From JAKJEP01 sp964580995 (GTDB lineage: Bacteria; Planctomycetota; Phycisphaerae; Sedimentisphaerales; SM23-30): a stretch of DNA of 46,009 bases. The position numbers and the translations under genes are program-made. The stretch is taken from the NCBI GenBank assembly GCA_964580995.1, contig CAZOMV010000042.1, positions 1 to 46,009 on the forward strand. The letters are read 5' to 3'. Each line of letters starts with the position of its first letter. The stretch's first letter is position 1. The notes below the pieces were generated by a model that worked only from the letters and a program-made list of their open reading frames with translations, searched no databases and was not told the DNA's origin. Below are positions 16,577 through 23,574 of this stretch, in pieces.

Positions 16577-16985
16577 AGAAAATCTCCTTTCACAAACCCG
16601 CTATCTGAGCGGGCCTCCCGCATCTGGGGAGCGATGTCTGCGGGCCGGCAGAGGCGCGGACTCACGGTTCCGCATTCACTCTTCCGCTGACCCGTATATT
16701 TTACTCGAACTGGATGTCCCCCGATAGGACACCCTCTTACAACTCGGAATTCTTTTTCCTATCCACCCTGTCGGAAAAAAGAAAGGACCTTCTTGAAATC
16801 CCCCAATAGATGCCCTCTTGTCATCACCGCCGCACCGCCTCGGTTTTTGGCGGAAAAACAGCGATTAGCCCGGTTGGGGACAGGAAATATGCCATAAATT
16901 ATATTTTATTTTCCACGGGTCTTTCCGGTATTCGGTCCCATAAGCAAGTGCTGGCCATCCGTCTTTCGTTTCTCCTGTTTAACGA

Positions 16986-17028
16986 AGCGACCAGCGGGAG
17001 CGTCATATGACAAACCAACCTCGCGTCG
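16986..17028 (+). repeat. Two-block dispersed repeat, copy A
   Basis: Block 1 reads AGCGACCAGCGGGAGCGTC (16986-17004) and block 2 CGCGTCG (17022-17028), with a 17-nt spacer. The same two blocks recur at 20621 and 21098. This copy lies left of the 21-bp array and the AT-rich islet. Confidence 0.65.
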
Positions 17029-17073
17029 AGCTGCCGTCTGCTAAGACCGATAAGTGCGGCCGGCACCATCCTA

Positions 17074-17388
17074 AAGTCAATAGGATTTACCATAAAGTGG
17101 ATTGGAATTGTAACGATTCCCATGGGATTTGCCGCGAAGTTGATTTGCTTTATCACGATTCCGATTGATTTTGTCGCCAAGTCAATCTGCTCAGCCGCGC
17201 TTCCAATGGAATTTGTCACAAAGTCAGTTTGCTTTGCCCCGATTCCGATTGACTTTCTTCTAAAGTGAATTGGATTTGCCATGAAGTCAATTTGATTGGT
17301 CACGATTCCAGTTGATTTGGCCATCAAGTCAATTTACTTTGTCACAATTCCAGTCTGCTTTGCCGCAAAGGAAATTGGATTGGTTCCA
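17074..17388. repeat. Tandem array of fifteen 21-bp units
   Basis: Fifteen consecutive units of exactly 21 bp tile 17074-17388 with no insertion or deletion. Two unit types tend to alternate, giving a 42-bp higher-order period: AAGTCAATTTGCTTTGTCAC-like and ATTCCGATTGATTTTGTCGC-like. On the minus strand the units read as heptads such as ATKSIGI and VTKQIDF, interrupted by one TAA in unit 13. There are no unique spacers, so this is not a CRISPR array. Confidence 0.9.
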
Positions 17389-17407
17389 TTTCCACCGAGA
17401 AATGTCC

Positions 17408-17522
17408 CATTTTAAGCCGCAAATACCGCATTTGTAGGGTGAAATGTCCCGTTTTCATTGGGTTTTGGGGCAGGTAAAATCCATTTTTTGGCATTTTAAG
17501 CCGGATTTCCGCCATTTACAGC
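17408..17522 (+). repeat. Imperfect 30-bp direct repeat
   Basis: Both 17408-17440 and 17491-17522 begin CATTTTAAGCCG and continue with a similar A/T-rich stretch containing CCGC, then ATTT and a final AG. AAATGTCCC also occurs twice (about 17402 and 17442). This is degenerate duplicated DNA with no coding potential. Confidence 0.5.
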
Positions 17523-17605
17523 CGCAGATATGACATCACGTTGCGTAACCGTCTTATATTTTGTAATTCGTAATTCATAATTCGTAATTTCTTCCAACCC
17601 GACCA

Positions 17606-17684
17606 GATGTCCGGCGACCGAACAGCCATCACCCCCGTGGCTGTCGCAGGCTCCCCGCCTGCCGCCGGACATCACCCTTTTTTT
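17606..17684 (+). other. Three-way-junction element followed by a T-tract
   Basis: A perfect 11-bp basal stem GATGTCCGGCG (17606-17616) / CGCCGGACATC (17663-17673) encloses two arms: ACAGCCA/TGGCTGT (17622-17644) and GCAGGC/GCCTGC (17646-17662). ACCC and seven T follow (to 17684). The T-tract suggests an unusually elaborate terminator of a plus-strand transcript, but no gene is seen upstream on that strand. A mobile palindromic element is the alternative. Confidence 0.6.
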
Positions 17685-17765
17685 ATATTTACCACGAAAT
17701 TCACCGAGGACACGAAGGGAAAGCGTTATAAAATAAGAAGTTAGGAAAAATTTATATTTTTCCCT

Positions 17766-17794
17766 TTGAGTATTGAGCCTGCCGGGGGTAAAAT
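17766..17794 (+). promoter_or_regulatory. Predicted promoter of the AT-rich islet
   Basis: TTGAGT (17766-17771) and TAAAAT (17789-17794) are spaced by 17 bp, about 170 bp before the first islet gene. A GCCGG/CCGGC inverted repeat (17781-17800) overlaps the -10 region and could be an operator. Confidence 0.5.
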
Positions 17795-17963
17795 ACCGGC
17801 TGTTTCTGAAATATGTGGTGATTAATATATAAATGAAGGCAGGATATTGCCTGTTGTATTACGGGGGCCCGTTGGGGGCTTCCGAAGAAATATACTTGAA
17901 CAATAGTTGAGTGTCAACTCAATGAAATTGTCAAATGAAGACAGAATGAAAAAGGATTGTAAC

Positions 17964-18497
17964 ATGAATCTTGAAGAATATTCTCAAAAGATTATCAGAT
18001 CAACAAAACATGATTGGAACGTGATTACTTGCTGGGGTTTTGGATCAGGTCCATCTTACCTTGACCGTAGTACGGTTTGGACCACAGGCAAGAATGAATT
18101 TTCAAATATAGAAGTTGAGTCTCAAGGTATGGTCGCTTCTCTTAAATCTGATCTGTCTATAAGCATGGCGTGGGGCATAGGTTCAAATCCCGATTTTCAA
18201 GAAGATTGGGCAAATCAATTTCCCGATCCTGATGCACGCAGTTATTTTATTGATTTCTTCTATAATGGTGTCTTGGTCTTTCGGGATATTTATGTATCAG
18301 TTGATGGTGGACGCTGTCACCTTCCATTGCCGGACATAGAATTTGATGAAAAAACTCATAAGGTCAAACGTTATACAGTTCCTCAAGATAAATATGAGTT
18401 TTATGAAATGTTTGATGGGCTTGAGCAACTTAGTGACTTTGACAGTTATTTTAGTAGAGCCGGTTTTGAGGTTGTTGATGTTCCATGGATGGTGTAG
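17964..18497 (+). CDS. Hypothetical protein, first gene of AT-rich islet
   Basis: This is a 177-aa soluble protein rich in aromatic and acidic residues (CWGFGSGPSYLDRSTVW near the start, a strand-rich middle, and an acidic C-terminal end FDSYFSRAGFEVVDVPW). ATG 17964 is preferred because AAAGGA lies 8-12 nt upstream; in-frame starts at 17907 (TTG), 17922 and 17946 lack one. There is no signal peptide. Codon use is AT-rich compared with the flanking GC-rich genes, suggesting acquisition. Compact, acidic, strand-rich proteins like this are sometimes immunity proteins, but I recognise no family. Confidence 0.7.
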   Translation: MNLEEYSQKIIRSTKHDWNVITCWGFGSGPSYLDRSTVWTTGKNEFSNIEVESQGMVASLKSDLSISMAWGIGSNPDFQEDWANQFPDPDARSYFIDFFYNGVLVFRDIYVSVDGGRCHLPLPDIEFDEKTHKVKRYTVPQDKYEFYEMFDGLEQLSDFDSYFSRAGFEVVDVPWMV

Positions 18498-18499
18498 CT

Positions 18500-18943
18500 A
18501 TGAATGCAATATCAATAATAAGTGCTATTTTTAGTGTAGTGGGCGCAATTATCGCAATACGGCAAGCAGTTAAAGCGCGTAATTATAAGAATGAAATATT
18601 TCATGACAGGCTGAAAATATTTCTGGTTGATGTTATAGGTATTGCTAAGAAAGCAAGAGAGGAATGCAAAAAAATAATCACACCAGTAGGAAAACCAATT
18701 CGTGGTATTGACCAACAGAAAGTTATTAATTCCATCAGGGAGTGTTTAGAAATAATAAAAGATAATAATCATAAGCTTCCGGTAAATACGTTAGGAAATA
18801 GTATTATCGAAATTGATTATTGTATAGATCATTATGCGAAGGAGTTTGAAGATAAAAAAAGATATGCTTTAGGTGATGACATCTATAAATATCTTGGCGA
18901 TATAATTAGTTGTTTAAGCAAAGAAATTGATCATCAGATATAA
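18500..18943 (+). CDS. Single-pass membrane protein with helical cytoplasmic domain, unknown
   Basis: This 147-aa protein has one N-terminal hydrophobic helix (about 3-20, AISIISAIFSVVGAIIAI), followed by a basic segment (RQAVKARNYKNE) and a mostly helical hydrophilic domain. The start is either 18485 (overlapping the previous gene) or 18500, 2 nt after its stop; neither has a strong ribosome-binding site, so translational coupling is likely. It is AT-rich like its neighbours. The TM-plus-helical-bundle layout recalls effector or accessory proteins of phage-defence and plasmid islands, but this is only a resemblance. Confidence 0.65.
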   Translation: MNAISIISAIFSVVGAIIAIRQAVKARNYKNEIFHDRLKIFLVDVIGIAKKAREECKKIITPVGKPIRGIDQQKVINSIRECLEIIKDNNHKLPVNTLGNSIIEIDYCIDHYAKEFEDKKRYALGDDIYKYLGDIISCLSKEIDHQI

Positions 18944-18981
18944 ATTTATCTATGCGCATTAGTGGATAGCGTTACCAGAAA

Positions 18982-19086
18982 ATGAAGTGGGATATCGATA
19001 ACATCAAAATGAAAATAATTGCTATATTCGAACAAAAAACCAATTCTATTATCGATGATCTTAGAGGCAAAGGAAAGGAAATATAA
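18982..19086 (+). CDS. Possible 34-aa peptide
   Basis: A short ORF (MKWDIDNIKMKIIAIFEQKT...RGKGKEI) ends 2 nt before the ATG of the next gene. It forms one amphipathic helix with a lysine-rich tail. The tight spacing suggests a translated leader, but there is no strong ribosome-binding site and its length could arise by chance in AT-rich DNA. Confidence 0.35.
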   Translation: MKWDIDNIKMKIIAIFEQKTNSIIDDLRGKGKEI

Positions 19087-19088
19087 TT

Positions 19089-19283
19089 ATGCCCGCAAAA
19101 CATATTACGGCTAAAATTTTAGTCCTAAAAAAACCAAATGCGGAATGTTGTGATTGTAGCCTTGAAGTAGCGGATAGCCCTGAAGAGGAAATCTGGACCA
19201 TTTGGAACGAACATCATATCTATTGTCCCCGCTGTGCTAAAAATGAAGGAATAGGTCCGGACAGAACTTTAATTGTGCAATAA
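19089..19283 (+). CDS. Small zinc-ribbon-like protein
   Basis: This 64-aa protein has two cysteine pairs, CCDC near 18-21 and CPRC near 49-52, spaced as in a small treble-clef or zinc-ribbon fold. Acidic residues (SPEEEIW) and aromatic residues lie between. AAAGGAAA lies about 11 nt upstream. The likely role is protein or nucleic-acid binding within the islet operon. No named family is recognised. Confidence 0.65.
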   Translation: MPAKHITAKILVLKKPNAECCDCSLEVADSPEEEIWTIWNEHHIYCPRCAKNEGIGPDRTLIVQ

Positions 19284-19338
19284 TTTTAGAATTAAATAAG
19301 CATGGCCGAAATTAATACAGAATCAAATGGAATTATTA

Positions 19339-20307
19339 ATGTCAAAAATAGTTGATTATCTTTTTGGATTGGTAAATATATTTAAAAGGGCACTTCGTTT
19401 TAGTCTATTTTGCTGGACGAAATTTTGTGAACGACATCGGAAAACATCGGTTGCATTAAAGGGCATCTTTATTGGATGGTCCGCCATAATTCTTGGCTAT
19501 GTTAATTTTAAGCTGTCTAAGCCTCTTTGGGCGCAAGATGAAATAAAAAGCTTTTTGGCCGATCATTATGTTCTTGTTCTACTCCTCTTGACATGGCCTC
19601 TTGTTGCGACATTTATACTAAATTTGACTTCGGAATTAATCGAAGTGTATAAAGCGGCTAAACAATTACGACATCATGAATGGTTTACATTTATACAAGC
19701 AATAAATGAGGTAGTCGGTGCAAAAGCTCGGCGTTTCGGTGAATATGCCAATAGTATGCCCGAAAGGCCTTCAGGCGAATCTGTTTTTGCAACGATTACA
19801 CAACCACTGAACCAAATAGCTATATTAGTTGAAAGACTGCATACAGTCCTTGTTATGTTGACGAAAGATAACAGTCTAAAAGTTGTGCTTGCTCGCATTG
19901 ATGAGAAAGATATGCCTGTAGAATTTACGGTTTATGAACCTAAAGATGAAGTTCCCCCAAAAGATCTTCTGGTTAAAAATGCTCGTCGCACGCTCTTCCA
20001 TAAATGTGCAGCATTACGACAAACAATAGGCATTGAGGATATTGCAAAGGAACTTACAAAAAAAGGAAATAAAAAACGTTATGCAGCAAGTGACATTCCT
20101 TCTGATAGTCATGGTTCGATTATCTGTCATCCATTAATACACCCTTTTTGTAATCGAGTATTGTTCTGCTTGAGTGTCAAGTCAAATCAGTCCGGTTATA
20201 TCAATGAAACTTTTCGCGAGAAATATCTTTATATTATAGACTCTTTTGCCAAACGTATTTTGCTTGAAGCAAGTCTTGAAATGATGAAAAAGAGGATTAA
20301 ATTATGA
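19339..20307 (+). CDS. Two-helix membrane protein with C-terminal GAF-like domain
   Basis: This 322-aa protein has two membrane helices (about 39-56 and 74-97), a helical linker (about 100-170) and a C-terminal domain (about 175-320) ending in the long helix DSFAKRILLEASLEMMKKRI. Strand-helix order and the phrase SIICHPLIHPFCNRVLFCLSV resemble the core of a GAF domain, which senses small molecules; this is a weak fold-level impression. ATG 19339 has GGA 8-10 nt upstream; the earlier ATG at 19327 is possible. A 17-codon ORF (19303-19356) overlaps its start. Its stop overlaps the next start (ATGA). Confidence 0.7.
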   Translation: MSKIVDYLFGLVNIFKRALRFSLFCWTKFCERHRKTSVALKGIFIGWSAIILGYVNFKLSKPLWAQDEIKSFLADHYVLVLLLLTWPLVATFILNLTSELIEVYKAAKQLRHHEWFTFIQAINEVVGAKARRFGEYANSMPERPSGESVFATITQPLNQIAILVERLHTVLVMLTKDNSLKVVLARIDEKDMPVEFTVYEPKDEVPPKDLLVKNARRTLFHKCAALRQTIGIEDIAKELTKKGNKKRYAASDIPSDSHGSIICHPLIHPFCNRVLFCLSVKSNQSGYINETFREKYLYIIDSFAKRILLEASLEMMKKRIKL

Positions 20308-20540
20308 GTAAAACAAAATGTGAAGAAATGGTGCAAGGACATACGCAAAAGGAGCTAGAGTCAGCTTTACGTCATTTTCAGCATGCTGTAATTACTGATT
20401 ATGAGATTTATTTTCATACACCATTTCCAAAAAGAAATGTATCGAGCCGAATTGTCCATTGGCTATTATCTACAGCGCCAGATAGTACTAGTAAGCATCT
20501 TAACTTTACTACCAATGGTAAATGTAATAATGATAAATAG
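20304..20540 (+). CDS. Hypothetical 78-aa protein, possibly truncated
   Basis: It starts inside the stop of the preceding gene (ATGA overlap), so it is co-translated. It begins hydrophilic and helical (MSKTKCEEMVQGHTQKELESALRHFQHA) and ends in a low-complexity Asn/Lys stretch. A second reading frame stays open from 20401 to 20649, so a frameshift within an originally longer protein is possible. No family is recognised. It ends 80 bp before repeat copy B. Confidence 0.5.
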   Translation: MSKTKCEEMVQGHTQKELESALRHFQHAVITDYEIYFHTPFPKRNVSSRIVHWLLSTAPDSTSKHLNFTTNGKCNNDK

Positions 20541-20620
20541 ATTTATTCACTATTATACAATTTTGACGTGTTTATTACGTTCTCGGTATGATGAATTTCT
20601 TCCCTGTCTTGTATTCGAAC

Positions 20621-20662
20621 AGCGACCGACGGGAGCGTCGATAGGGTAAAACGCCCGCGGCG
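20621..20662 (+). repeat. Two-block dispersed repeat, copy B
   Basis: Block 1 is AGCGACCGACGGGAGCGTC (20621-20639) and block 2 CGCGGCG (20656-20662). It is followed at about 20671-20685 by a GCAGGC-AAG-GCCTGC hairpin and TATTTGT, which are partly matched after copy C. It marks the right end of the AT-rich islet. Confidence 0.65.
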
Positions 20663-20729
20663 GAGTGGTGCAGGCAAGGCCTGCTATTTGTGGTTTATTT
20701 TCTGGCGGTTTGGGGATTATGCGAGTAAG

Positions 20730-21074
20730 ATGTCAGCCATGATGTTTGACGACTCGGCAGGTAAATTATCGCTGGAGCAGTTCATTGCTTCGCTGGACAG
20801 CTTTTTCAATCTGTGGCGGCTGGACGGGTCGTTCCGCGAGCATGTGATGATGTATATTCTAACCAAAGAGCGGATCCGGCGGTTCCTCGATAGTGCCGAT
20901 CTGAATCCGCAGGTGCAAGAAGCCTTCCGGGTGATCCTCGAACAGTTGGAGACCATCGCCCCGATCCCCGGGGCGACAACGGACGATCCGGCCTATGTGG
21001 ACCATCTGCTGGCGGCGGAAAAACTCTGGCACCAGATCCGCCCGCCGGCGTCCGATGAGCCGGGGAATGACTAA
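20730..21074 (+). CDS. Hypothetical helical protein between two repeat copies
   Basis: This is a 114-aa acidic, all-helical soluble protein (KLSLEQFIASLDSFFNLWRLDG..., then VQEAFRVILEQLETIAP). It is GC-rich, unlike the islet to its left. Starts at 20730 or 20739 are both without a clear ribosome-binding site; the open frame reaches back to 20688. It lies between repeat copies B (20621) and C (21098), as if part of a small cassette. No family is recognised. Confidence 0.6.
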   Translation: MSAMMFDDSAGKLSLEQFIASLDSFFNLWRLDGSFREHVMMYILTKERIRRFLDSADLNPQVQEAFRVILEQLETIAPIPGATTDDPAYVDHLLAAEKLWHQIRPPASDEPGND

Positions 21075-21097
21075 CGTTACCTTTCTCGCATTATGGC

Positions 21098-21140
21098 AGC
21101 GACCAACGGAAGCGTCAAATACCCATTCATCCCCGCGTCG
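21098..21140 (+). repeat. Two-block dispersed repeat, copy C
   Basis: Block 1 is AGCGACCAACGGAAGCGTC (21098-21116) and block 2 CGCGTCG (21134-21140), with the same 17-nt spacer as copy A. CAAGGCCTGC follows at about 21163, as it does after copy B. Confidence 0.65.
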
Positions 21141-21275
21141 GTAAACGGGGCTCTCGCCCCCAGACAAGGCCTGCCCTATTGTAAATGGGGGTGAAATCAG
21201 GTATGGTGGCCGGATGGTAAGGTCTGGCAGAGCGGCCAGATCCTAGTAATGCGATAAATTAATTAAGGATTTGCT

Positions 21276-21929
21276 ATGGTGAAGCTGCCCAAGGGTGTAA
21301 TTTTTGATATGGACGGGGTACTGGTGGACTCGGAGCCGTTTATTATCGAGGCGTCGCGGCAGATGTTCGCCGAACATGGTGTGAAGGTCCGACCGGAGGA
21401 TTTCCATCCCTTTACCGGAATGGGCGAGAACCGCTTTCTGGGCGGCGTGGCGGAAAAGTACAGCTTTCCCCTGGTAATCGAGCGGGACAAAAAACGAACG
21501 TATGATATCTATCTGGAGATCATCAAGGGCCGGCTGGAGCCGCTGCCGGGGGTGCGGGAGTTTATCGCCCGCTGCCGGCGGCTGGGCAAGCGAATGGCCG
21601 TGGCCTCCAGCGCGGACCGGCGAAAGGTCAGCGGCAATCTGGCCCAGATCGGAATCGCCGCGCAAAGTTTTGACGCGGTGGTGACGGGTGAGGACGTAGC
21701 AAACAAAAAACCGGCCCCGGATATATTTTTGTTGGCGGCAGAACGGATCAGAATCGATCCGAAGGAATGCCTGGTCATCGAAGATGCCCCCAGCGGCGTG
21801 CAGGCCGCCAAGGCGGCGGGCAGTAAGTGCCTGGGGATTCTGTCCAGTTTCTCAGCCGAACAGCTTACCGGGGCGGATTTTTACGCCGCGGATTTAGCCC
21901 ATGTGCCGGAGGAGGCGATTCGCTGGTAG
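21276..21929 (+). CDS. HAD-superfamily hydrolase, beta-phosphoglucomutase-like
   Basis: This 217-aa protein has the four HAD motifs: DMDGVLVDSEP (about 9-19, nucleophile and acid Asp), the Ser of VASSADR (motif II), the Lys in VANKKPAPDIF (motif III) and VIEDAPSGVQAAKAAG (motif IV). An alpha-helical cap follows motif I. This layout matches the phosphatase/beta-phosphoglucomutase subgroup, which acts on small phosphosugars; the substrate cannot be told from sequence. AAGGA lies 7 nt before the ATG. Confidence 0.88.
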   Translation: MVKLPKGVIFDMDGVLVDSEPFIIEASRQMFAEHGVKVRPEDFHPFTGMGENRFLGGVAEKYSFPLVIERDKKRTYDIYLEIIKGRLEPLPGVREFIARCRRLGKRMAVASSADRRKVSGNLAQIGIAAQSFDAVVTGEDVANKKPAPDIFLLAAERIRIDPKECLVIEDAPSGVQAAKAAGSKCLGILSSFSAEQLTGADFYAADLAHVPEEAIRW

Positions 21930-21981
21930 AATGTAACGTGCCGGGAAAAGGGCGGAATAGCGTCGTATTGCGAGAATAAAC

Positions 21982-22010
21982 TTGTAAAAAGGGGCGGGTT
22001 CTGTTATAAT
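21982..22010 (+). promoter_or_regulatory. Near-consensus extended -10 promoter
   Basis: TTGTAA (21982-21987), a 17-bp spacer and a perfect TATAAT (22005-22010) preceded by TGT. It lies 24 bp before the 49-codon ORF and drives the secreted FGE-like gene. Confidence 0.8.
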
Positions 22011-22034
22011 CAGGATTCTATTGAGGAAAATGAG

Positions 22035-22184
22035 ATGAGAAGGAGTATTATTTCAGATATAGTAGCGGCAATTCTGGTGGAAACGGTTCCGGTTCAGGTT
22101 CGTGCTATGGCAAAATGGGAAGACTTTGCCGTTTTTGCCGCCTGCCGGCTCGATGATGGTGTGGTGGGTATTGTGGAGAACTAG
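22035..22184 (+). CDS. Possible 49-aa leader protein
   Basis: This short ORF starts with MRRSIISDIVAAILVETVPV behind a GAGG ribosome-binding site at 22023-22026 and right after a strong promoter. It ends 7 nt before the next gene, so it could be a translated upstream ORF coupling expression. The sequence recalls no family. It may also be a chance ORF in the leader. Confidence 0.4.
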   Translation: MRRSIISDIVAAILVETVPVQVRAMAKWEDFAVFAACRLDDGVVGIVEN

Positions 22185-22191
22185 GGCACTG

Positions 22192-23304
22192 ATGAAAACA
22201 GTAATGACAATATGGGCGACAGCTATTATGATTTGGGTTCAGGGCGTTGCGGCGCAGACGACGGTCACCATGGACATGGTGTTCGTGAGCGACGCGGGCA
22301 ATGCGGCAGACAGCACGGGTTATGGCGCGGTGCCCTACGCCTACCACATTGGCAAATATGAGGTAACAGCCGGTCAGTACACAGTGTTCCTTAACGCTGT
22401 GGCCAAGACCGACACGTACGGCCTGTATAACCCCAATATGGCAATCGTACGTTCAGGCGGTGCGGGCAGCTATAAATACGACGCGGCCGCCGACTGGGTG
22501 AATCGTCCGGTGAACTATGTTTCGTGGTGTGATGCGGCGCGGTTTGCCAATTGGCTGCACAACGGTCAGCCGGCCGGCGACCAGGGTGAGGGAACAACCG
22601 AAACAGGAGCCTATACCCTGAATGGTGCGACAACCCAGGCAGTGCTGATGGCCGTGAACCGCAATGCCGACTGGCAATGGGCGATAGCCAGCGAGGATGA
22701 GTGGTACAAAGCGGCCTACTACAAGGGCGGCAGCGACAACGTGGGTTATTGGTTGTTCCCAACACAAAACGATCTTTTTCCCGGCCGTGATCTGGCGGAT
22801 GTGTCGGGCAATAACGCCAACTACTACGGCACTCCGGCTCCCATCACCGCTCCCTACTGGACAACTATCGTGGGGGAATTCCAGAACTCCGAAAGTGCCT
22901 ATGGCACGTTTGATCAGGGAGGCAATGTTTGGGAGTGGAATGAAGCTGCTATCGGTTCGCTACGCGGCCTGCGCGGCGGCTCATTCTACGCTGGCGCTGA
23001 GTCGCCGGGAGACCTGCAATCAACGACCCGCTGGCAGGGAGACCCCTCACAGGATGACAACTATGTCGGGTTGGGTATATTCGGATTCCGTGTCTGCCAG
23101 GCGCTGTTCTGTCCCACCGCCGATTTGACGGGAGATTGTTTTGTGGATCTGGCGGACTTTTCCTGGTTCGCAGAGGATTGGCTGCAGGATGATTGCATAA
23201 ATCCGGACTGGTGCCGGGGAACCGATTTTGACAGGTCCGGCGCGGTCGGTCTGGAAGATTTGGCGGCCTTGGCCGCGCAATGGCTGACCGGCACAAGGAT
23301 CTGA
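22192..23304 (+). CDS. Secreted formylglycine-generating-enzyme-like protein with dockerin-like tail
   Basis: This 370-aa protein has a signal peptide (cleavage expected after VQGVAAQ, about residue 22) and an FGE-sulfatase/SUMF1 domain (about 25-300): YHIGKYEVTAGQYTVFLNA, NRPVNYVSWCDAARFANWL, ASEDEWYKAAYY, GGNVWEWNE, LRGGSF and FGFRVC. The C-terminal 60 residues carry two EF-hand-like blocks (DLTGDCFVDLADFSWFAEDW and DFDRSGAVGLEDLAALAAQW) typical of dockerin-like tails in Phycisphaerae. The paired active-site cysteines of true FGE are not obvious, so it may be a binding or structural relative. Start ATG 22192; an earlier frame start at 22102 is rejected. Confidence 0.85.
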   Translation: MKTVMTIWATAIMIWVQGVAAQTTVTMDMVFVSDAGNAADSTGYGAVPYAYHIGKYEVTAGQYTVFLNAVAKTDTYGLYNPNMAIVRSGGAGSYKYDAAADWVNRPVNYVSWCDAARFANWLHNGQPAGDQGEGTTETGAYTLNGATTQAVLMAVNRNADWQWAIASEDEWYKAAYYKGGSDNVGYWLFPTQNDLFPGRDLADVSGNNANYYGTPAPITAPYWTTIVGEFQNSESAYGTFDQGGNVWEWNEAAIGSLRGLRGGSFYAGAESPGDLQSTTRWQGDPSQDDNYVGLGIFGFRVCQALFCPTADLTGDCFVDLADFSWFAEDWLQDDCINPDWCRGTDFDRSGAVGLEDLAALAAQWLTGTRI

Positions 23305-23492
23305 CGGTACTGGATAAGTACTGGAATGTTGTTTTTCATTATTGACCACTGAGCGGCTGGTTGGCAAGAACTGGTCTGTAGAATATCGGACTTTGTGGGG
23401 ATGGGGTGGATCGCGGTTTGCCTTAATTTTGCGAAATGGCGGGGTATTTTTGTCAAAATATATGCCGGAAAGGGGAAAACATCGTATATTTA

Positions 23493-23521
23493 TTGAAACC
23501 GGCTGGGGGGCCGATGATAAA
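23493..23521 (+). promoter_or_regulatory. Possible promoter of the nucleotidyltransferase gene
   Basis: TTGAAA (23493-23498) and GATAAA (23516-23521) are spaced by 17 bp, 53 bp before the next start. The rest of the 23305-23574 gap shows nothing clear; the 70-codon ORF in it has no supporting signal. Confidence 0.35.
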
Positions 23522-23574
23522 ACAAAGATTAAATTTTCAGTAAAAAATAAGTAGTTTTTTGAGGATCGATTTGA

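Larger units (their letters stand above)
16577..17765. other. Long non-coding stretch with layered repeats
   Basis: About 1.2 kb without a credible gene separates the FN3 pair from the AT-rich islet. It contains, in order, repeat block A (16986-17028), a 15-unit 21-bp array (17074-17388), an imperfect 30-bp duplication (17408-17522), AATTCGTAATT-type short direct repeats (about 17560-17590) and a three-way-junction element (17606-17684). The minus-strand 142-codon ORF at 16899-17327 only reads through the array and repeat block A and is not accepted as a gene. Confidence 0.7.

Noticed and set aside
16899..17327. 142-codon minus-strand ORF with heptad repeats
   Set aside because: It only reads through the 21-bp array and repeat block A, has no ribosome-binding site, and the heptad frame is interrupted by a stop just upstream. 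It is kept as a repeat observation instead.
17074..17388. Possible CRISPR array
   Set aside because: Units are contiguous 21-bp repeats without unique spacers, and no cas gene is nearby.
23342..23554. 70-codon ORF between the FGE-like and nucleotidyltransferase genes
   Set aside because: No ribosome-binding site; it overlaps a candidate promoter, and its composition is unlike its neighbours.
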